A stretch of DNA of 39,147 bases from Novosphingobium sp. BW1 (GCF_008107685.1 NZ_VIRF01000085.1:1-39147), one strand, 5' to 3'; numbered from the stretch's first letter, positions 18,750 to 27,691 are shown. The notes: generated from the letters alone by a model not told the origin. Made by a program: numbers and translations.

Positions 18750-19037
18750 ATGGCCCGCAAATCCCGGAAGAAGCGCTATCTCACCGCCACGCTGCCCGAT
18801 GGCTACGTGAAGACGATTGGCCCCACGGCGGATCCCTTCACCCACTACTGGCGCATCGTGGCCGAGTTGGAGAATGGCAAGACCGAGGTTTTCTGGGGGC
18901 ACACCCGCAGTCTGGCAGAGGCGAAGAAGTTGAAAGGTCCCGCTGGAGACGGCGCACGCAAGCGGGGCTGGACGGGTTATCGTTTCGAGATTGCCGAACT
19001 TGTCGAAAGCGAGGAGTCGCCCGAATCCCAGCTGTAG
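18750..19037 (+). CDS. small hypothetical protein
   Basis: 95 residues from ATG 18750 (MARKSRKKRYLTATLPDGYV). An in-frame reading from 18495 runs through two repeat palindromes and looks non-coding, so the short form is preferred. The start is strongly basic (RKSRKKR); the body has HYWRIVAELENGKTEVFWGH, which reads like a compact beta-hairpin domain, followed by RKRGWTGYRFEIAELVE and an acidic tail. No signal peptide or membrane segment. I do not recognise a family. Its last 61 bases overlap, on the opposite strand, the 3' end of the glycosyltransferase gene. The coding nature is supported by amino-acid composition only, with no visible RBS better than GCCCGGGGC. Confidence 0.5.
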   Translation: MARKSRKKRYLTATLPDGYVKTIGPTADPFTHYWRIVAELENGKTEVFWGHTRSLAEAKKLKGPAGDGARKRGWTGYRFEIAELVESEESPESQL

Positions 19038-20200
19038 GCGGGACCTGGGGAAGCCGCGCCTGCTTGCGCGGGGCGCGTGCGCGGGATCAGTGGTTCGAGG
19101 ACCTGCCACAGCCGTTCTCCGGCGGCGTCCCAGCTCAGCTGGGCCGCGCGCTCGGTCCCCCGGGCGACAAGGTGGCGGGCAAGCTCGCGGCTGGAGAGCA
19201 GGGCGTCCACGGCTTCGCGCCAGGCCTGGGGATCCTCGGGCCGGACGAGGAGGGCGCCATCGCTGCAGACCTCGGGCATGGCGCCGGCATGGGCGGCGAT
19301 GACGGGCGTCGCGCTGTGCATGGCCTCGACTGGAGGAAGGCCGAAACCTTCGGTCAGGGAGGGAAACAGGAAGGCGCTGGCGCCTGCATAGAGCGCGCGC
19401 AGTTCAGCATCGCTCACGAAGCCGGTGAAAAGCGCATGGGCGGGCGGCGTCCAGCCCCGGTCATGGTAGGCCAGCGCTCCCGGCCCACCGGCAACGACCA
19501 GACGTTGGCCCCCCGCAAGTGGGGCCTGTAGCGCTTCAAACACCGTGCGCATGTTCTTGTAGCCCTTGGCCGATCCCACTGTCAGCACATAGCTTCCGGG
19601 GACGAGGCCGTGCCGGCCCAATATCTCCAGGTCGGGCGCTTCGCGGATCAGGTGATCGGTGCCATTGTGGACCACGTCGATCTTGTCGAGCGGGGCTATG
19701 CCGAAGCTTGCGAGGCTTTGCCGGGCGAACTCGGAGACGGTGAGGACGCGGCGCGCGCGGCGCCCGATCCACGGCAGCAGGCGGCGATAGGCGCGGGCCT
19801 GGCGCCCGGAATAGTCCTGCGGGTAGAGGAAGGTCTGCGCGTCGTGGATCATCACCGCGCTGTTTGCGTGCAGCAGCGGGGCCAGATTGCAGAAATTGAC
19901 CAGCAGAGAGCCGCGGGCGGCGCGGGGCAGGGTGAGCATCTCCCAGCCCTGTCCGGCGCCGAAGGCGCCTTTGCGCACTTCGGGCGTGAGTCCCGCCAGC
20001 GCTCCGACACCGGGGGGGCTGAGTAGGCGGATCGTGTGCCCGTCCTTTTCGTGCCCAGGCGTGCCACGCGTGCGCGTGGGCGCCTGTGCATCGGGCTGGC
20101 GGGCTCGGCGCACCAATTGTTGCGTGAATTGGGCCGCAGTGCGGTGGACACCGTTGAGCCCGGCACCCAGGAACTTGGCGTTGACGTGGATCTCACCCAT
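18977..20200 (-). CDS. glycosyltransferase family 4-type (GT-B)
   Basis: 407 residues from ATG 20200 (MGEIHVNAKFLGAGLNGVHR), preceded by GGGGGCAGGACC. The GT-B fold is evident: the N-terminal half has MIHDAQTFLYPQDYSGRQA and VLTVSEFARQSLASFGI, then VVHNGTDHL, and the C-terminal nucleotide-sugar half has VLTVGSAKGYKNM and TEGFGLPPVEAM, the EX7E motif (E284/E292) typical of GT4. These cytoplasmic or membrane-peripheral enzymes add a sugar (often mannose, glucose or rhamnose) from an NDP-sugar to a lipid-linked chain. FLGAGLNGVHRTA is the N-terminal acceptor loop. The last 35 residues (RPAQAGAASPGPAYSWDSG onward) are low complexity. It lies 174 bases after the flippase gene on the same strand and likely belongs to the exopolysaccharide set. 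Confidence 0.9.
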   Translation of the reverse strand: MGEIHVNAKFLGAGLNGVHRTAAQFTQQLVRRARQPDAQAPTRTRGTPGHEKDGHTIRLLSPPGVGALAGLTPEVRKGAFGAGQGWEMLTLPRAARGSLLVNFCNLAPLLHANSAVMIHDAQTFLYPQDYSGRQARAYRRLLPWIGRRARRVLTVSEFARQSLASFGIAPLDKIDVVHNGTDHLIREAPDLEILGRHGLVPGSYVLTVGSAKGYKNMRTVFEALQAPLAGGQRLVVAGGPGALAYHDRGWTPPAHALFTGFVSDAELRALYAGASAFLFPSLTEGFGLPPVEAMHSATPVIAAHAGAMPEVCSDGALLVRPEDPQAWREAVDALLSSRELARHLVARGTERAAQLSWDAAGERLWQVLEPLIPRTRPAQAGAASPGPAYSWDSGDSSLSTSSAISKR

Positions 20201-20374
20201 GGTCCTGCCCCCCCGTCCGCGCCACGGGGGCCTGGGGTCCTGCGCAGGCTGGCCTGTCGACTTTGCCGATCCGGGCCGGATACGTGCAGGGCGCAGGCCA
20301 GATGGGGGGGGCAATGGGGGACCTGGGCATCGCGATTACTCCGTGAAGCCAAAGGGTAAGGCGGGCATGACGCC

Positions 20375-21853
20375 TCACCCGGAGAAGACCGAAAGGTCGA
20401 GAACGCGCAGGCGCAGCGCGAGCGCAAGGGTGGGCAGTGCCAGCAGGGCGGCAAAGGCGAGGCGTCCTCCCAACGCCGGGAGGGGCGCCGGCGGAAGCAG
20501 CGCCTCCAGCCCATGGCAGCCCAGCCCAAGCAGCAGGCCGAAATTCGCGGACAGCAGAATCGCGAGCCCGAGATTGCGCAGGCTTGGCCACACGTCGAGC
20601 CGGCCGCGACGCGAGAGCAGTACGAAGGCATAAAGCGTGGAGGCTGCGACTACCCCGACCTGCGCCCAGGCCAGCGCGGCAAGGCCCCAGGGGGAGGCGG
20701 CAAAGACTGCGGCCACCGCGACCAGGCTTGTCACCAGGTTGAAGTACATGACCGAGGTGGTGCGCCCGAGCGCTGCGAAGGCGGGCTCGATGAGAAGCTT
20801 GCCCGCTCCTGCAAGCGCCCGCAGCGCCATGGCATAGGTAACCACGAGGCCAGCGGCGTAGCTGGGTTGGAAGAACAGCGCGATCATGTTGTCGGCGAGC
20901 ACGATGATCCCGGCGCCCAGCATGCCCGCCGCCAGGGCCAGCGTGCCGGAAAAGCGGGCAAGCGTGGCGGACAGGTCGTGCCCCTTGCGCGCGGCGGCGC
21001 CCATCTGCATGGCCGCGAAGCTGGCCATGGGCTGCATCGCGGTATCCGTGATCCCGGTCGCTACCCGGTTGCCGAAACGGTAGAGGCCGACGGCTGTCGG
21101 GCTGTGCAGCAGGCCGAGCAGGAGGTCGGCGGCGTACTGCGCGAGAAAGCCGAGCCCGCGTGAGCCGTAGAGCCCGGCCGAAAAGCGGGCGGCGCCGCGG
21201 GCGAGGGCAACGTCGAAGCGCAATTGCGGGCAATCGCGGGCAAGGAAGGCGTAGAGCAGGGCCCCGGAAAGCACCCGGATGGCCCGGAACGCAACCAGCG
21301 CGTAAAGCGAATGCCATGTCCACACCAGCGCAGCCCCGCCGACTAGCGCGAACAAGTTCTGCGCGAACATGATCCGGAAGTTGAGCATGGCCGCGCCCCG
21401 GCGCAGCAGCGCGGCAGAGGACCATGCCCCGATCCCGGCAAGGGGCTGGAGCAGGGCAAGCAAGAGGATCACGCCGCCCAGGTCCGCGGCCTGGAACAGC
21501 CACTGGAGTGGCCAGGCCACGAGCGCGAGCAGGGCGGAAGCCGCGCCGACAAGCCCCAGGATCAGCCAGAAGCAGGTCGAAAGAACCACCTCGTCAGGCT
21601 CGCGCGAGGTCAGGATAAACTGGTAAAAGCCGGTATAGGTCAACGTCTGGATCAGGACGATGAAGACGATCGCGAGGCTGTAGACGCCGTAGTCGCCGGG
21701 GGCGAGGAAACGGGCCGCCAGCAGTGTGATCACGAGCGTGGAGACCTGTTGCAGCGACCGGGCGGTCATCGCGAAGAGCGCGCGCGCACCCTGCCGCGTT
21801 GCTCGGGCAAGGCCCTGCCGCCGGTTCATTCGCGGGGCTGTCATCTCGCCCAT
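20375..21853 (-). CDS. polysaccharide flippase, Wzx/MOP family
   Basis: 492 residues from ATG 21853; TTG 21877 or ATG 21844 are possible. About 12-14 hydrophobic segments spread over the whole length (for example TLVITLLAARFLAPGDYGVY, FWLILGLVGAASALLALVAW, NLVTSLVAVAAVFAASPWGL), with ARFLAPGDYGVYSLA near the start, the hallmark of the polysaccharide-synthesis flippase group in the MOP superfamily. It would move an undecaprenyl-diphosphate-linked oligosaccharide across the inner membrane. Inner-membrane protein. It is transcribed with the downstream glycosyltransferase (174-base gap) and divergent from the first sulfotransferase. No defect is seen. Confidence 0.87.
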   Translation of the reverse strand: MGEMTAPRMNRRQGLARATRQGARALFAMTARSLQQVSTLVITLLAARFLAPGDYGVYSLAIVFIVLIQTLTYTGFYQFILTSREPDEVVLSTCFWLILGLVGAASALLALVAWPLQWLFQAADLGGVILLLALLQPLAGIGAWSSAALLRRGAAMLNFRIMFAQNLFALVGGAALVWTWHSLYALVAFRAIRVLSGALLYAFLARDCPQLRFDVALARGAARFSAGLYGSRGLGFLAQYAADLLLGLLHSPTAVGLYRFGNRVATGITDTAMQPMASFAAMQMGAAARKGHDLSATLARFSGTLALAAGMLGAGIIVLADNMIALFFQPSYAAGLVVTYAMALRALAGAGKLLIEPAFAALGRTTSVMYFNLVTSLVAVAAVFAASPWGLAALAWAQVGVVAASTLYAFVLLSRRGRLDVWPSLRNLGLAILLSANFGLLLGLGCHGLEALLPPAPLPALGGRLAFAALLALPTLALALRLRVLDLSVFSG

Positions 21854-22096
21854 CGTTGATGCAATGCTCCCTCTCAATTTCCGCCGTAGCGAAGGCCGGG
21901 GCGCTCGCAGGTCCCCCAGACGCCCCCTGAGTGCCCTTTCGTTCTACGTGGAGACGCGGGGTTCCGGAACGCGAAGTACCGCCATGTTGGACCTAACTCG
22001 CCGGGTGTCGGACGGCCTTGGCCCTTACCCTTGGCACACGGCGCGCGATCTGCGCCGATTCAGACCCTTGCCCGGGTCAAGGAACAGGGGGAGCGC
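21854..22096. promoter_or_regulatory. divergent region between flippase and sulfotransferase
   Basis: 243 bases. GTTCCGGAAC (21961-21970) is a perfect palindrome near the middle and CGCG boxes flank it. It may be an operator for the exopolysaccharide genes; no certain promoter boxes were identified. Confidence 0.35.
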
Positions 22097-23011
22097 ATGA
22101 ACGAGGACGCGGGACTGACCTTGCCGAGAGGAGAGTTTGGCGAGGTGCCGGAGGACGGGCGCGAAGTGAGGGACAGGGCGGGCCGCATCGGCTTCGCTCC
22201 CCGCATGTATCTGCGCGATGCGGGGAAGCGCGGGTTGGGCTGGCTGGTCGGGAGGGCGCTTCCGCACGGCCGCTACGACAGGTGCCTCTTCGTACTGGCG
22301 CACATGCGCTGCGGGTCGACTGCACTCTCCAATATCGTGTGTTCGCGGCCGGATTTCTCCGGTTACGGGGAGAGCCACGTGTATCATGACGGGCCAGATG
22401 CACCCGGCCGTCTGGCGGTCAACTGCGCACGGCGCAAGGGGTGGGAGGCGCGGGCGCCCTGGCAGTTCGACAAGATCCTCCATTCCCGTCTCGATGCCGC
22501 CGCGCCGCCTGCCTTCTTTTCGGCGCGGGCGATCTTCCTCGTGCGCGAGCCGTTCGCCTCGGTTCGCTCGATCGTCGATCTCTTCGCGCGGCTGGGACGG
22601 GACGAGTACCGTAGCCACGAGGAGGCCGCGTCCTACTATATCGGGCGCCTCACCGCGCTGGCCGAGATGTGGCCACGGTTCGATCCTGCACGTCGGATCG
22701 GTCTCACCCACGAGGCGCTGCTGCGCGATCCTGATACTGTCCTTGCCGCCATTTCGACGCGGCTGGGCATCACCCCGCCGCTGGTCAATGCCTATCGCAG
22801 CAAGGCAGCATCACGCCGCGGGGGCGGGGGCGACCCGCTGGTCAGCGGCCGCCATTCGCGGATCGAGCCGGGCCTGCCCGGACGGCCGGTTGATCCCTCC
22901 GATCTCGATCTGTCCCCGATGACTTGCGCGCGACTGCATGAAAGCTATGCGGCGCTGGCGGAGATATTCGGACGGGACGAGGCGCAAGAGCGCCGTGGAC
23001 GGAGCGAATAG
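22097..23011 (+). CDS. PAPS-dependent sulfotransferase
   Basis: 304 residues from ATG 22097, with AGGGGGA four bases upstream. The 5'-phosphosulfate-binding loop is MRCGSTALS (70-78), where most relatives have RSGST; the 3'-phosphate-binding motif is IFLVREPFASVRSIVDLF (R150 and S156/S158). Between them AVNCARRKGWEARAP and the Trp-rich QFDKILHS lie where acceptor-site residues usually are. C-terminal SPMTCARLHESYAALAEIF is typical of the closing helix. It would move a sulfate from PAPS to a hydroxyl or amino group of a sugar. No signal peptide, so sulfation would occur on the cytoplasmic side before flipping. It is followed by the ExoY-like gene after 112 bases. Acceptor unknown. Confidence 0.85.
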   Translation: MNEDAGLTLPRGEFGEVPEDGREVRDRAGRIGFAPRMYLRDAGKRGLGWLVGRALPHGRYDRCLFVLAHMRCGSTALSNIVCSRPDFSGYGESHVYHDGPDAPGRLAVNCARRKGWEARAPWQFDKILHSRLDAAAPPAFFSARAIFLVREPFASVRSIVDLFARLGRDEYRSHEEAASYYIGRLTALAEMWPRFDPARRIGLTHEALLRDPDTVLAAISTRLGITPPLVNAYRSKAASRRGGGGDPLVSGRHSRIEPGLPGRPVDPSDLDLSPMTCARLHESYAALAEIFGRDEAQERRGRSE

Positions 23012-23123
23012 CCCCAAAGTGAACCTTGATCCTGTTGCAGCTGCGAGATGCGCATGGATAGTCGCAGGATAACAACATCGCATCGGGTCGCATCGTCACA
23101 CTTACGTTCAGGGAGACCTGCCG

Positions 23124-23864
23124 ATGTCGCAGAAAACTTACCACACTGGGCCGGGTCCTCTGACGGGACAGTCTTTCGCGCTTGCTCCGGGTGGCGGGCC
23201 GCTTGGCATGATGGGGTCGCCTTCAGGGTCCGAGCCGGGTGCGCCTTCGGCGTTGCAGCATGCGGTCTGGCGGCTGTTCGATATTCTGATCGCCACGGCT
23301 ATCCTTGTCCTGATCGCCCCGTTTCTGCTGCTGCTTACCGCGCTGCTCTTCCTCAACGATCCCGGGCCAGTGTTCTACGCACACCGCCGTGTCGGCTATC
23401 GGGGACGCTTCTTTCCCTGCCTCAAGTTCCGCACCATGCGCACCGATGGCGATGCGATCTTGCGGCACTACCTGGCGGATAATCCCGCTGCCCAGCGGGA
23501 ACTGGCCACAACCTGCAAGCTTCGGAACGACCCGCGCGTGACCGCAGTCGGTGCCATTCTTCGTAAGTTCAGCCTCGATGAATTTCCTCAGCTCTTCAAC
23601 GTTCTCGCCGGGCAGATGAGCATCGTCGGACCGCGTCCGGTGGTCCTCTCCGAAGTGGAGCGCTATGGTCGGCAGTTCGAGGTCTATTGCCGGGTTCGTC
23701 CGGGACTGACGGGGCTGTGGCAAATCAGCGGACGCAGCGACGTGTCCTACGCCACCCGTGTGCGGATGGACATCGATTATGTCTGCCGCAAGGGCCTGGC
23801 CTTGGACCTCTGGTTGCTGTTCCGGACCATTCCCGCGGTCGCCTGCTCACGAGGGGCATATTGA
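23124..23864 (+). CDS. undecaprenyl-phosphate sugar phosphotransferase (ExoY/WcaJ-like, short form)
   Basis: 246 residues from ATG 23124, preceded by CAGGGAG. A monotopic or single-span membrane enzyme that moves a hexose-1-phosphate from UDP-sugar to undecaprenyl phosphate, the first step of repeat-unit assembly. One hydrophobic segment (IATAILVLIAPFLLLLTALL, about 54-73) precedes the catalytic core: DPGPVFYAHRRVGYRGRFF, KFRTM (K103 region), RKFSLDEFPQLFNVLAGQMS, IVGPRPV and RVRPGLTGLWQISGR. All these bacterial-sugar-transferase signatures are intact. The first about 45 residues are Gly/Pro/Ser-rich and unrelated. It follows the first sulfotransferase and precedes insertion-sequence remnants. 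Confidence 0.93.
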   Translation: MSQKTYHTGPGPLTGQSFALAPGGGPLGMMGSPSGSEPGAPSALQHAVWRLFDILIATAILVLIAPFLLLLTALLFLNDPGPVFYAHRRVGYRGRFFPCLKFRTMRTDGDAILRHYLADNPAAQRELATTCKLRNDPRVTAVGAILRKFSLDEFPQLFNVLAGQMSIVGPRPVVLSEVERYGRQFEVYCRVRPGLTGLWQISGRSDVSYATRVRMDIDYVCRKGLALDLWLLFRTIPAVACSRGAY

Positions 23865-24248
23865 GGCGACCTACGCAAGCCAACACCACACCAATACCAC
23901 CCGAAATACCACGCTGCAGTGATGCTGACGCATCAGCATCATGGAACGCTCAGGTGCCGCGTAGGCCTTTCCTGAGTTGCGGCGGGTCCAGCTCCTCGTA
24001 ACTCGCTACAACGACCGGGGGACGATCTGCGGCAGTAAAGCGGAACCGTGTCTGCCTCCCCATGTTGGCAATCGAGACACTTCGTCGGAACGGAGCCAAA
24101 ATCACTGGGATTCTCGGCCTCGGTCGGCCGGATCTGTCCAACCCACCGTTTACGCCGTCCTGGCCGAGAACGGCGCACGTGGTGGCCGATCCCCAAGGCA
24201 AGCGGCGATACTTCCTGGAGTAGGGCTTTTTCAGCTACCCGCTTTTTC
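23865..24248. other. 384-base region with no firm gene; inverted repeat near its start
   Basis: GATGCTGA-cgca-TCAGCATC (23921-23940) is a perfect 8-bp inverted repeat shortly after the sugar-transferase stop; without a T-run it may be a weak terminator or an operator. A reading from ATG 24062 to TAG 24221-24223 (53 residues, MLAIETLRRNG...) is protein-like but unrecognised, and an opposite-strand reading overlaps it. I treat the region as debris left next to the IS remnant. Confidence 0.35.
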
Positions 24249-24888
24249 GAGCTAGGCGGTAGACTGATTATCGTTGATCCACAGGCGTGCTGAGAAGAGC
24301 TTTATGGCGGCAAGGAAGGTGCTGCCCGGCGGCACTGCGCCTAGAAGCGGATCGGCTTGCTTGCAGTCGCTCGCCTGCCCTTCGGACAGGTGCAGCTGGA
24401 TCGGCAGTCCTCGACCATCGCCAGCGCATGGATCTTGGTCGTCAAACCGCTTCGTGAACGTCCCATGCAGCGATTTGGGTCCCCCTTTTTAGGGTCGCAC
24501 CGTGCTGGTGGACTCGGATGGAGGAACTGTCGATCATCACCAGGTCGCCGTCGAAAGCCTGTGAAACAGCCGCCAGCTGCCGATCCCACACGCCCGCTTT
24601 GCGCCAGCGAACGAAGCGATTGTAGCAGGTGGTGTGCGGACCATAGCGCTCGGGAATATCCTCCCAAGGGCTGCCGGTGCGAAACCGCCACAATATCGCG
24701 TTGATCACCCGGCGATCATCCACCCGGGGCACACCGCGCGGCTTGTTCGCAAGCAGCGGCTCGATCACCGACCACTCGAAATCTGTCAGTTCAAAACCGC
24801 GAAGCATCGGAAAGGCTCCTTTCCCGAGCCTTGAATCAATCTCCGCCGCAGTGCGCAACTCAGTTTATGAGTTTACCGCCTAAGAGCT
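24249..24888 (-). mobile_element. IS5-family (IS427-like) element with internal deletion
   Basis: The terminal inverted repeats are still readable: AGGCGGTAGACTGAT at 24254-24268 and, reversed, AGGCGGTAAACTCAT from 24881-24867 (13 of 15 identical). The transposase frame lies between and its stop codon sits inside the left repeat, as is common in this family. The element is about 640 bases, where the group is usually above 800, so roughly 200 bases or more have gone. It lies directly against a second IS5-family remnant in the opposite direction. Confidence 0.75.
24252..24807 (-). pseudogene. broken IS5-family transposase (orfA/orfB)
   Basis: OrfA starts at ATG 24807 (MLRGFELTDFEWSVIEPLL), with AAAGGAG upstream, and carries PWEDIPERYGPHTTCYNRF and the first catalytic Asp in LVMIDSSSIRVHQ. 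At the run CTAAAAAGGGGGA (about 24482-24494) a -1 slip would join orfB (MGRSRSGLTTKIHAL), the programmed frameshift layout of the IS427 group. Downstream, a further one-base deletion (ctggcgatgg, where a valine codon would be expected) shifts frame again. In the restored frame LPIQLHLSEGQASDCKQADP runs to GSTFLAA and then jumps into the C-terminal tail IKLFSARLWIND. The middle part with the second catalytic Asp and the Glu is lost, so it cannot transpose. Confidence 0.8.
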
Positions 24889-24914
24889 AAGCTGCGATTT
24901 GGCTTTGGTTGATC

Positions 24915-25534
24915 TCCCGATGCCGCCTCAACTTGAACACCATCTATCCGCGGTTCCGGCGGTGGAGCGAAGCCGGGGTCTGGGAGACAGCTGCCTTGAC
25001 GCTGGCCGAGATCATGGCGGACAGCGGCCCTTACAGCATCGACAGCACCACAGTCCGCGCCCACGTCTCGGCCGCGGGCGGAAAAGGGGGACTCATCGAC
25101 GCGCTCTTGGCCGCTTGCGGGGCGGGTTCACCAGTAAGCTACACGGTCTGGCTGATGCGCTCGGACGACCATTCGCCTTACATCTGACGGTCGGCGCGGC
25201 TGCGGGTTGCAGGGCCTATGCTGCCCTTATCGGCCTGCCCGAGCGCGCTCCTGACGCTTCGCTCGCCGATAAGGGATACGACGCCGATGCGATCCGTGCC
25301 GACCTTGCCGAACGAAATATCGAGGCCGCCATTCCCCGTCGATCAAACCGCCGCGTGAAGATCGAGTATGATCGGACGCTCTATAAGCAGCGCAAGCGTA
25401 TCGAGCGCATGTTTGGCCCCCTCAAAAGCAACCGCGCCATCGCCACCCGCTACGACCAGCTTGCCAACAGCTTCCTCGGCATGGTTCATATCGCCACCAT
25501 CCGATATTGGCTCAAATTTGTCCAAGCCGCCTAA
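24915..25534 (+). pseudogene. 5'-truncated IS5-family transposase
   Basis: The reading begins inside the orfA domain: LNTIYPRFRRWSEAGVWET, then SIDSTTVRAHVSAAG with the first catalytic Asp. At GGAAAAGGGGGA (about 25079-25090) a -1 slip leads to orfB: RGGFTSKLHGLADALGRPF, LADKGYDADAIRADL (second Asp), KIEYDRTLYKQRKRIERMFG with the catalytic Glu, and RAIATRYDQLANSFLGMVHI, ending at TAA 25532-25534. The first 70-80 residues are absent, cut where the neighbouring IS remnant starts. The core is otherwise clean, so loss was recent or by a single event. It is a different element from its neighbour: protein identity in comparable stretches is low. Confidence 0.8.
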
Positions 25535-25654
25535 CACCCTGTTCAGATTTCCGGCATCACCTCATAGTGCTAGGCATCGCGTGCCCCACGAGCTTTTTCT
25601 TCGACCAGGTTGTCACCGGTGCATCGGGACCTGGTCCTGCTCGTCGCGTGTGGA

Positions 25655-26650
25655 TCAGCCTACCTGGCAGACCTTGGCAATAAAGCCGCGATGGTCGGAG
25701 CCGAGCCTGAGCGAGGTCTCGAAGCTTTCCACCTGCCAATGGCGCCCTGTTAAAAGGTGGTCGATCTGCCAGAGGCCTTCAAGGCGCCTCTCCCCGAACT
25801 CGAGCGGCCAGGTTGGCCGGTCCGACCGGGTGATCGCCAGGCCATTGCGTGCGACGAAGTCCTGAAGGACCGGCAGGCGCGGCGAGAGGTTGAAATCCCC
25901 CAGCATGAGCGTGTCGGCATCCGCGCCCATGCGGGTTTCGAATTGCGCCAGTTCGCTTGCCTGTGCGTTCGGAGCGGTCGGCCGGGACAGGTGGACGGCG
26001 GCCACTTTCCACGCTCGCGCGCCGGTTACCGGAGGAAAGACCATGCCTGCTCCGGAAAGGGTTTGGCGGTTCTCTGCATCGCCGCGCGCCAATCCCAGAT
26101 GTTCCATGGGAGGGATCTTCGTGTAAAGCCATGTAGAGCATTCCCCTTCAACCTGGCAATTCTGCCGAAAGGGGTAGGTGCGCTCGAGATACCGGGCGAG
26201 TTCGCCTGTGGGCTGGTGCATCTCGGCAAAACCGATCACGTCGGCGCGCGCGCGTTGAAGCCATCGGTGGATCTGGGGGGAATTGCGCACGGCATGCGCG
26301 TTCAGCCAGGCCAGAGTCAACCGCTGTGCATTGGGCGGGCACGGGGCCGGCGCGCGTGTGGCCGGCAGTAACGCCACCACGAATACAAAGCTGCTTACGC
26401 CAAAGCCGAGCCGCGCGCGTCGATCACGCGCGGCGAAAAGCAGCCCAAGTGTCGAGCCCAGTCCGAGCCACGCCGCGGGCATATGGACCAGCGCGGCAAG
26501 CCCCAGATCGGGCCAGCGCCAGGCCAGTTTGGGCGCGAGCAGGACAAGTCCCGAGAGCCCCAGCCCCGCAGTTGCCAGCCGGATGAGCCACGTTCGCAGC
26601 CATAGGTGTATGGGAGCCTGCGGTGTGGGGCGATCAACCGGTGGGTGCAT
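25655..26650 (-). CDS. endonuclease/exonuclease/phosphatase (EEP) family protein, membrane-anchored
   Basis: 331 residues from ATG 26650. Residues 20-100 hold three hydrophobic segments (LIRLATAGLGLSGLVLLAP, LGLAALVHMPAAWLGLGSTL, FGVSSFVFVVALLPATRAPA). The rest is the EEP fold facing the periplasm: LAWLNAHAVRN, GFAEMHQP (catalytic Glu), LMLGDFNLSPRLPV (GDFN) and LGSDHRGFIAKV (GSDH), with the key catalytic Asp/His present. Members hydrolyse phosphodiester bonds in nucleic acids, lipids or sugars, and this membrane-plus-EEP form is widespread and of unknown substrate. The gene starts 31 bases after the glycosyltransferase stop on the same strand, so the two probably form an operon. Confidence 0.85.
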   Translation of the reverse strand: MHPPVDRPTPQAPIHLWLRTWLIRLATAGLGLSGLVLLAPKLAWRWPDLGLAALVHMPAAWLGLGSTLGLLFAARDRRARLGFGVSSFVFVVALLPATRAPAPCPPNAQRLTLAWLNAHAVRNSPQIHRWLQRARADVIGFAEMHQPTGELARYLERTYPFRQNCQVEGECSTWLYTKIPPMEHLGLARGDAENRQTLSGAGMVFPPVTGARAWKVAAVHLSRPTAPNAQASELAQFETRMGADADTLMLGDFNLSPRLPVLQDFVARNGLAITRSDRPTWPLEFGERRLEGLWQIDHLLTGRHWQVESFETSLRLGSDHRGFIAKVCQVG

Positions 26651-26681
26651 GCTTAGCCGTGTAGGCTGCTGGGCGGGAAGA

Positions 26682-27691
26682 TCAAAGGGTTTCGATCCTT
26701 TCGGGGGTCAGGCGTCCGCGCACAAGGTCGAACAGGCCGATCCAGTTGCCCAAGGCTCGGCCGCGCCGGTCCACCCAGGGTTCGGATCTTAGAATCTTTA
26801 TGTGGTTAGCCAATAGGTTGCCCAGTATCAGCCGTAAGGCAAAGCCAAGCGGCATTGTCCCTTTACGGACCAGGTAGGATGGGTTGATGACCTGCGAATA
26901 TCCCAGCCGCAACCCGGGTGTTCGGCCATGCTTGACCCCCTGGTGCACGCCGCAGAAGGCAAAGGTCTTCACGATGCGGCCGCGCGGGCGAAGTGCCGCG
27001 GCAAAGTCGATATCTTCTTGCCACGCATAGAGCCTGAGCCGTTCGTCGAAGCGCTGGGTGCCGATGGCGGCGGTGCGGTAGGCCATGTTACATCCGTAGA
27101 GGCCGGTGAGATCGGTGACGATGCAGTTGGGCGCGCGCTCGTGTGCATTGGCGTGAGTTTGGAGCAGCTGCTGGGCCTTCGCGAAGTCGATCCCGGGACT
27201 GTTGATACCATCGGCGATCACATGCCCCGTCGCGCCCGCGACGTCGGGATGAGTGGCAAAGAACTCGCGGATGCGAGCCAAGCTGTCCGGCGCGGGGATG
27301 AAATCGTCATCGTAGAACACGACCACGTCGTAGTCGCACCCCAGCTGTTCCAGTGCGGTATTGCGCTGCGCGCACAGGCCCTTGGGCCCCGTCACGATGG
27401 CAATGCGCTGTCCCTTGGGCGGGGGGGGGGCAGGTCCTGCGCGCCGGTCACGGAGAACAGCAGCAATTCGGGCGGCTGGCATTGCCGGGCCATCAGCTCT
27501 TGCATCTGCGTGATCAGTTCCGGACGGCCGAGACTGGCTACGACCACGGCCACGCGCAGAGAGGCGGCCTCGGCCACAGGAGCAGGGTAGGCGGCATCCG
27601 GTCCGCGCCTCACGGTGCCTGCGGCGACGTCGTTGGCCGGCGCTGGCACCGCGGGCGCGCGGGCGAGAAGGGGCGGCAGGATAGGGTGCAT
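26682..27691 (-). CDS. family 2 glycosyltransferase with a C10 tract frame break
   Basis: The start ATG 27691 (MHPILPPLLARAPAVPAP) is preceded by GCGAGG. The first part reads ASLRVAVVVASLGRPELITQ (GT-A nucleotide-binding start) and goes on to VTGAQDLPPP. There the coding strand has ten C's (plus strand G10 at 27421-27430) and frame is lost. In the other frame the protein continues KGQRIAIVTGPKGLCAQRN, VVVFYDDDFIPAPDS (DXD-type metal site), DLTGLYGCNMAYR and LYAWQEDIDFAAALR (ED motif), ending RLTPERIETL. With 11 C's (or 8) the whole is one 336-residue enzyme. Both halves look conserved, so the gene is either in an 'off' phase or carries a sequencing error. It would add a sugar to the exopolysaccharide precursor. 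Confidence 0.8.
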
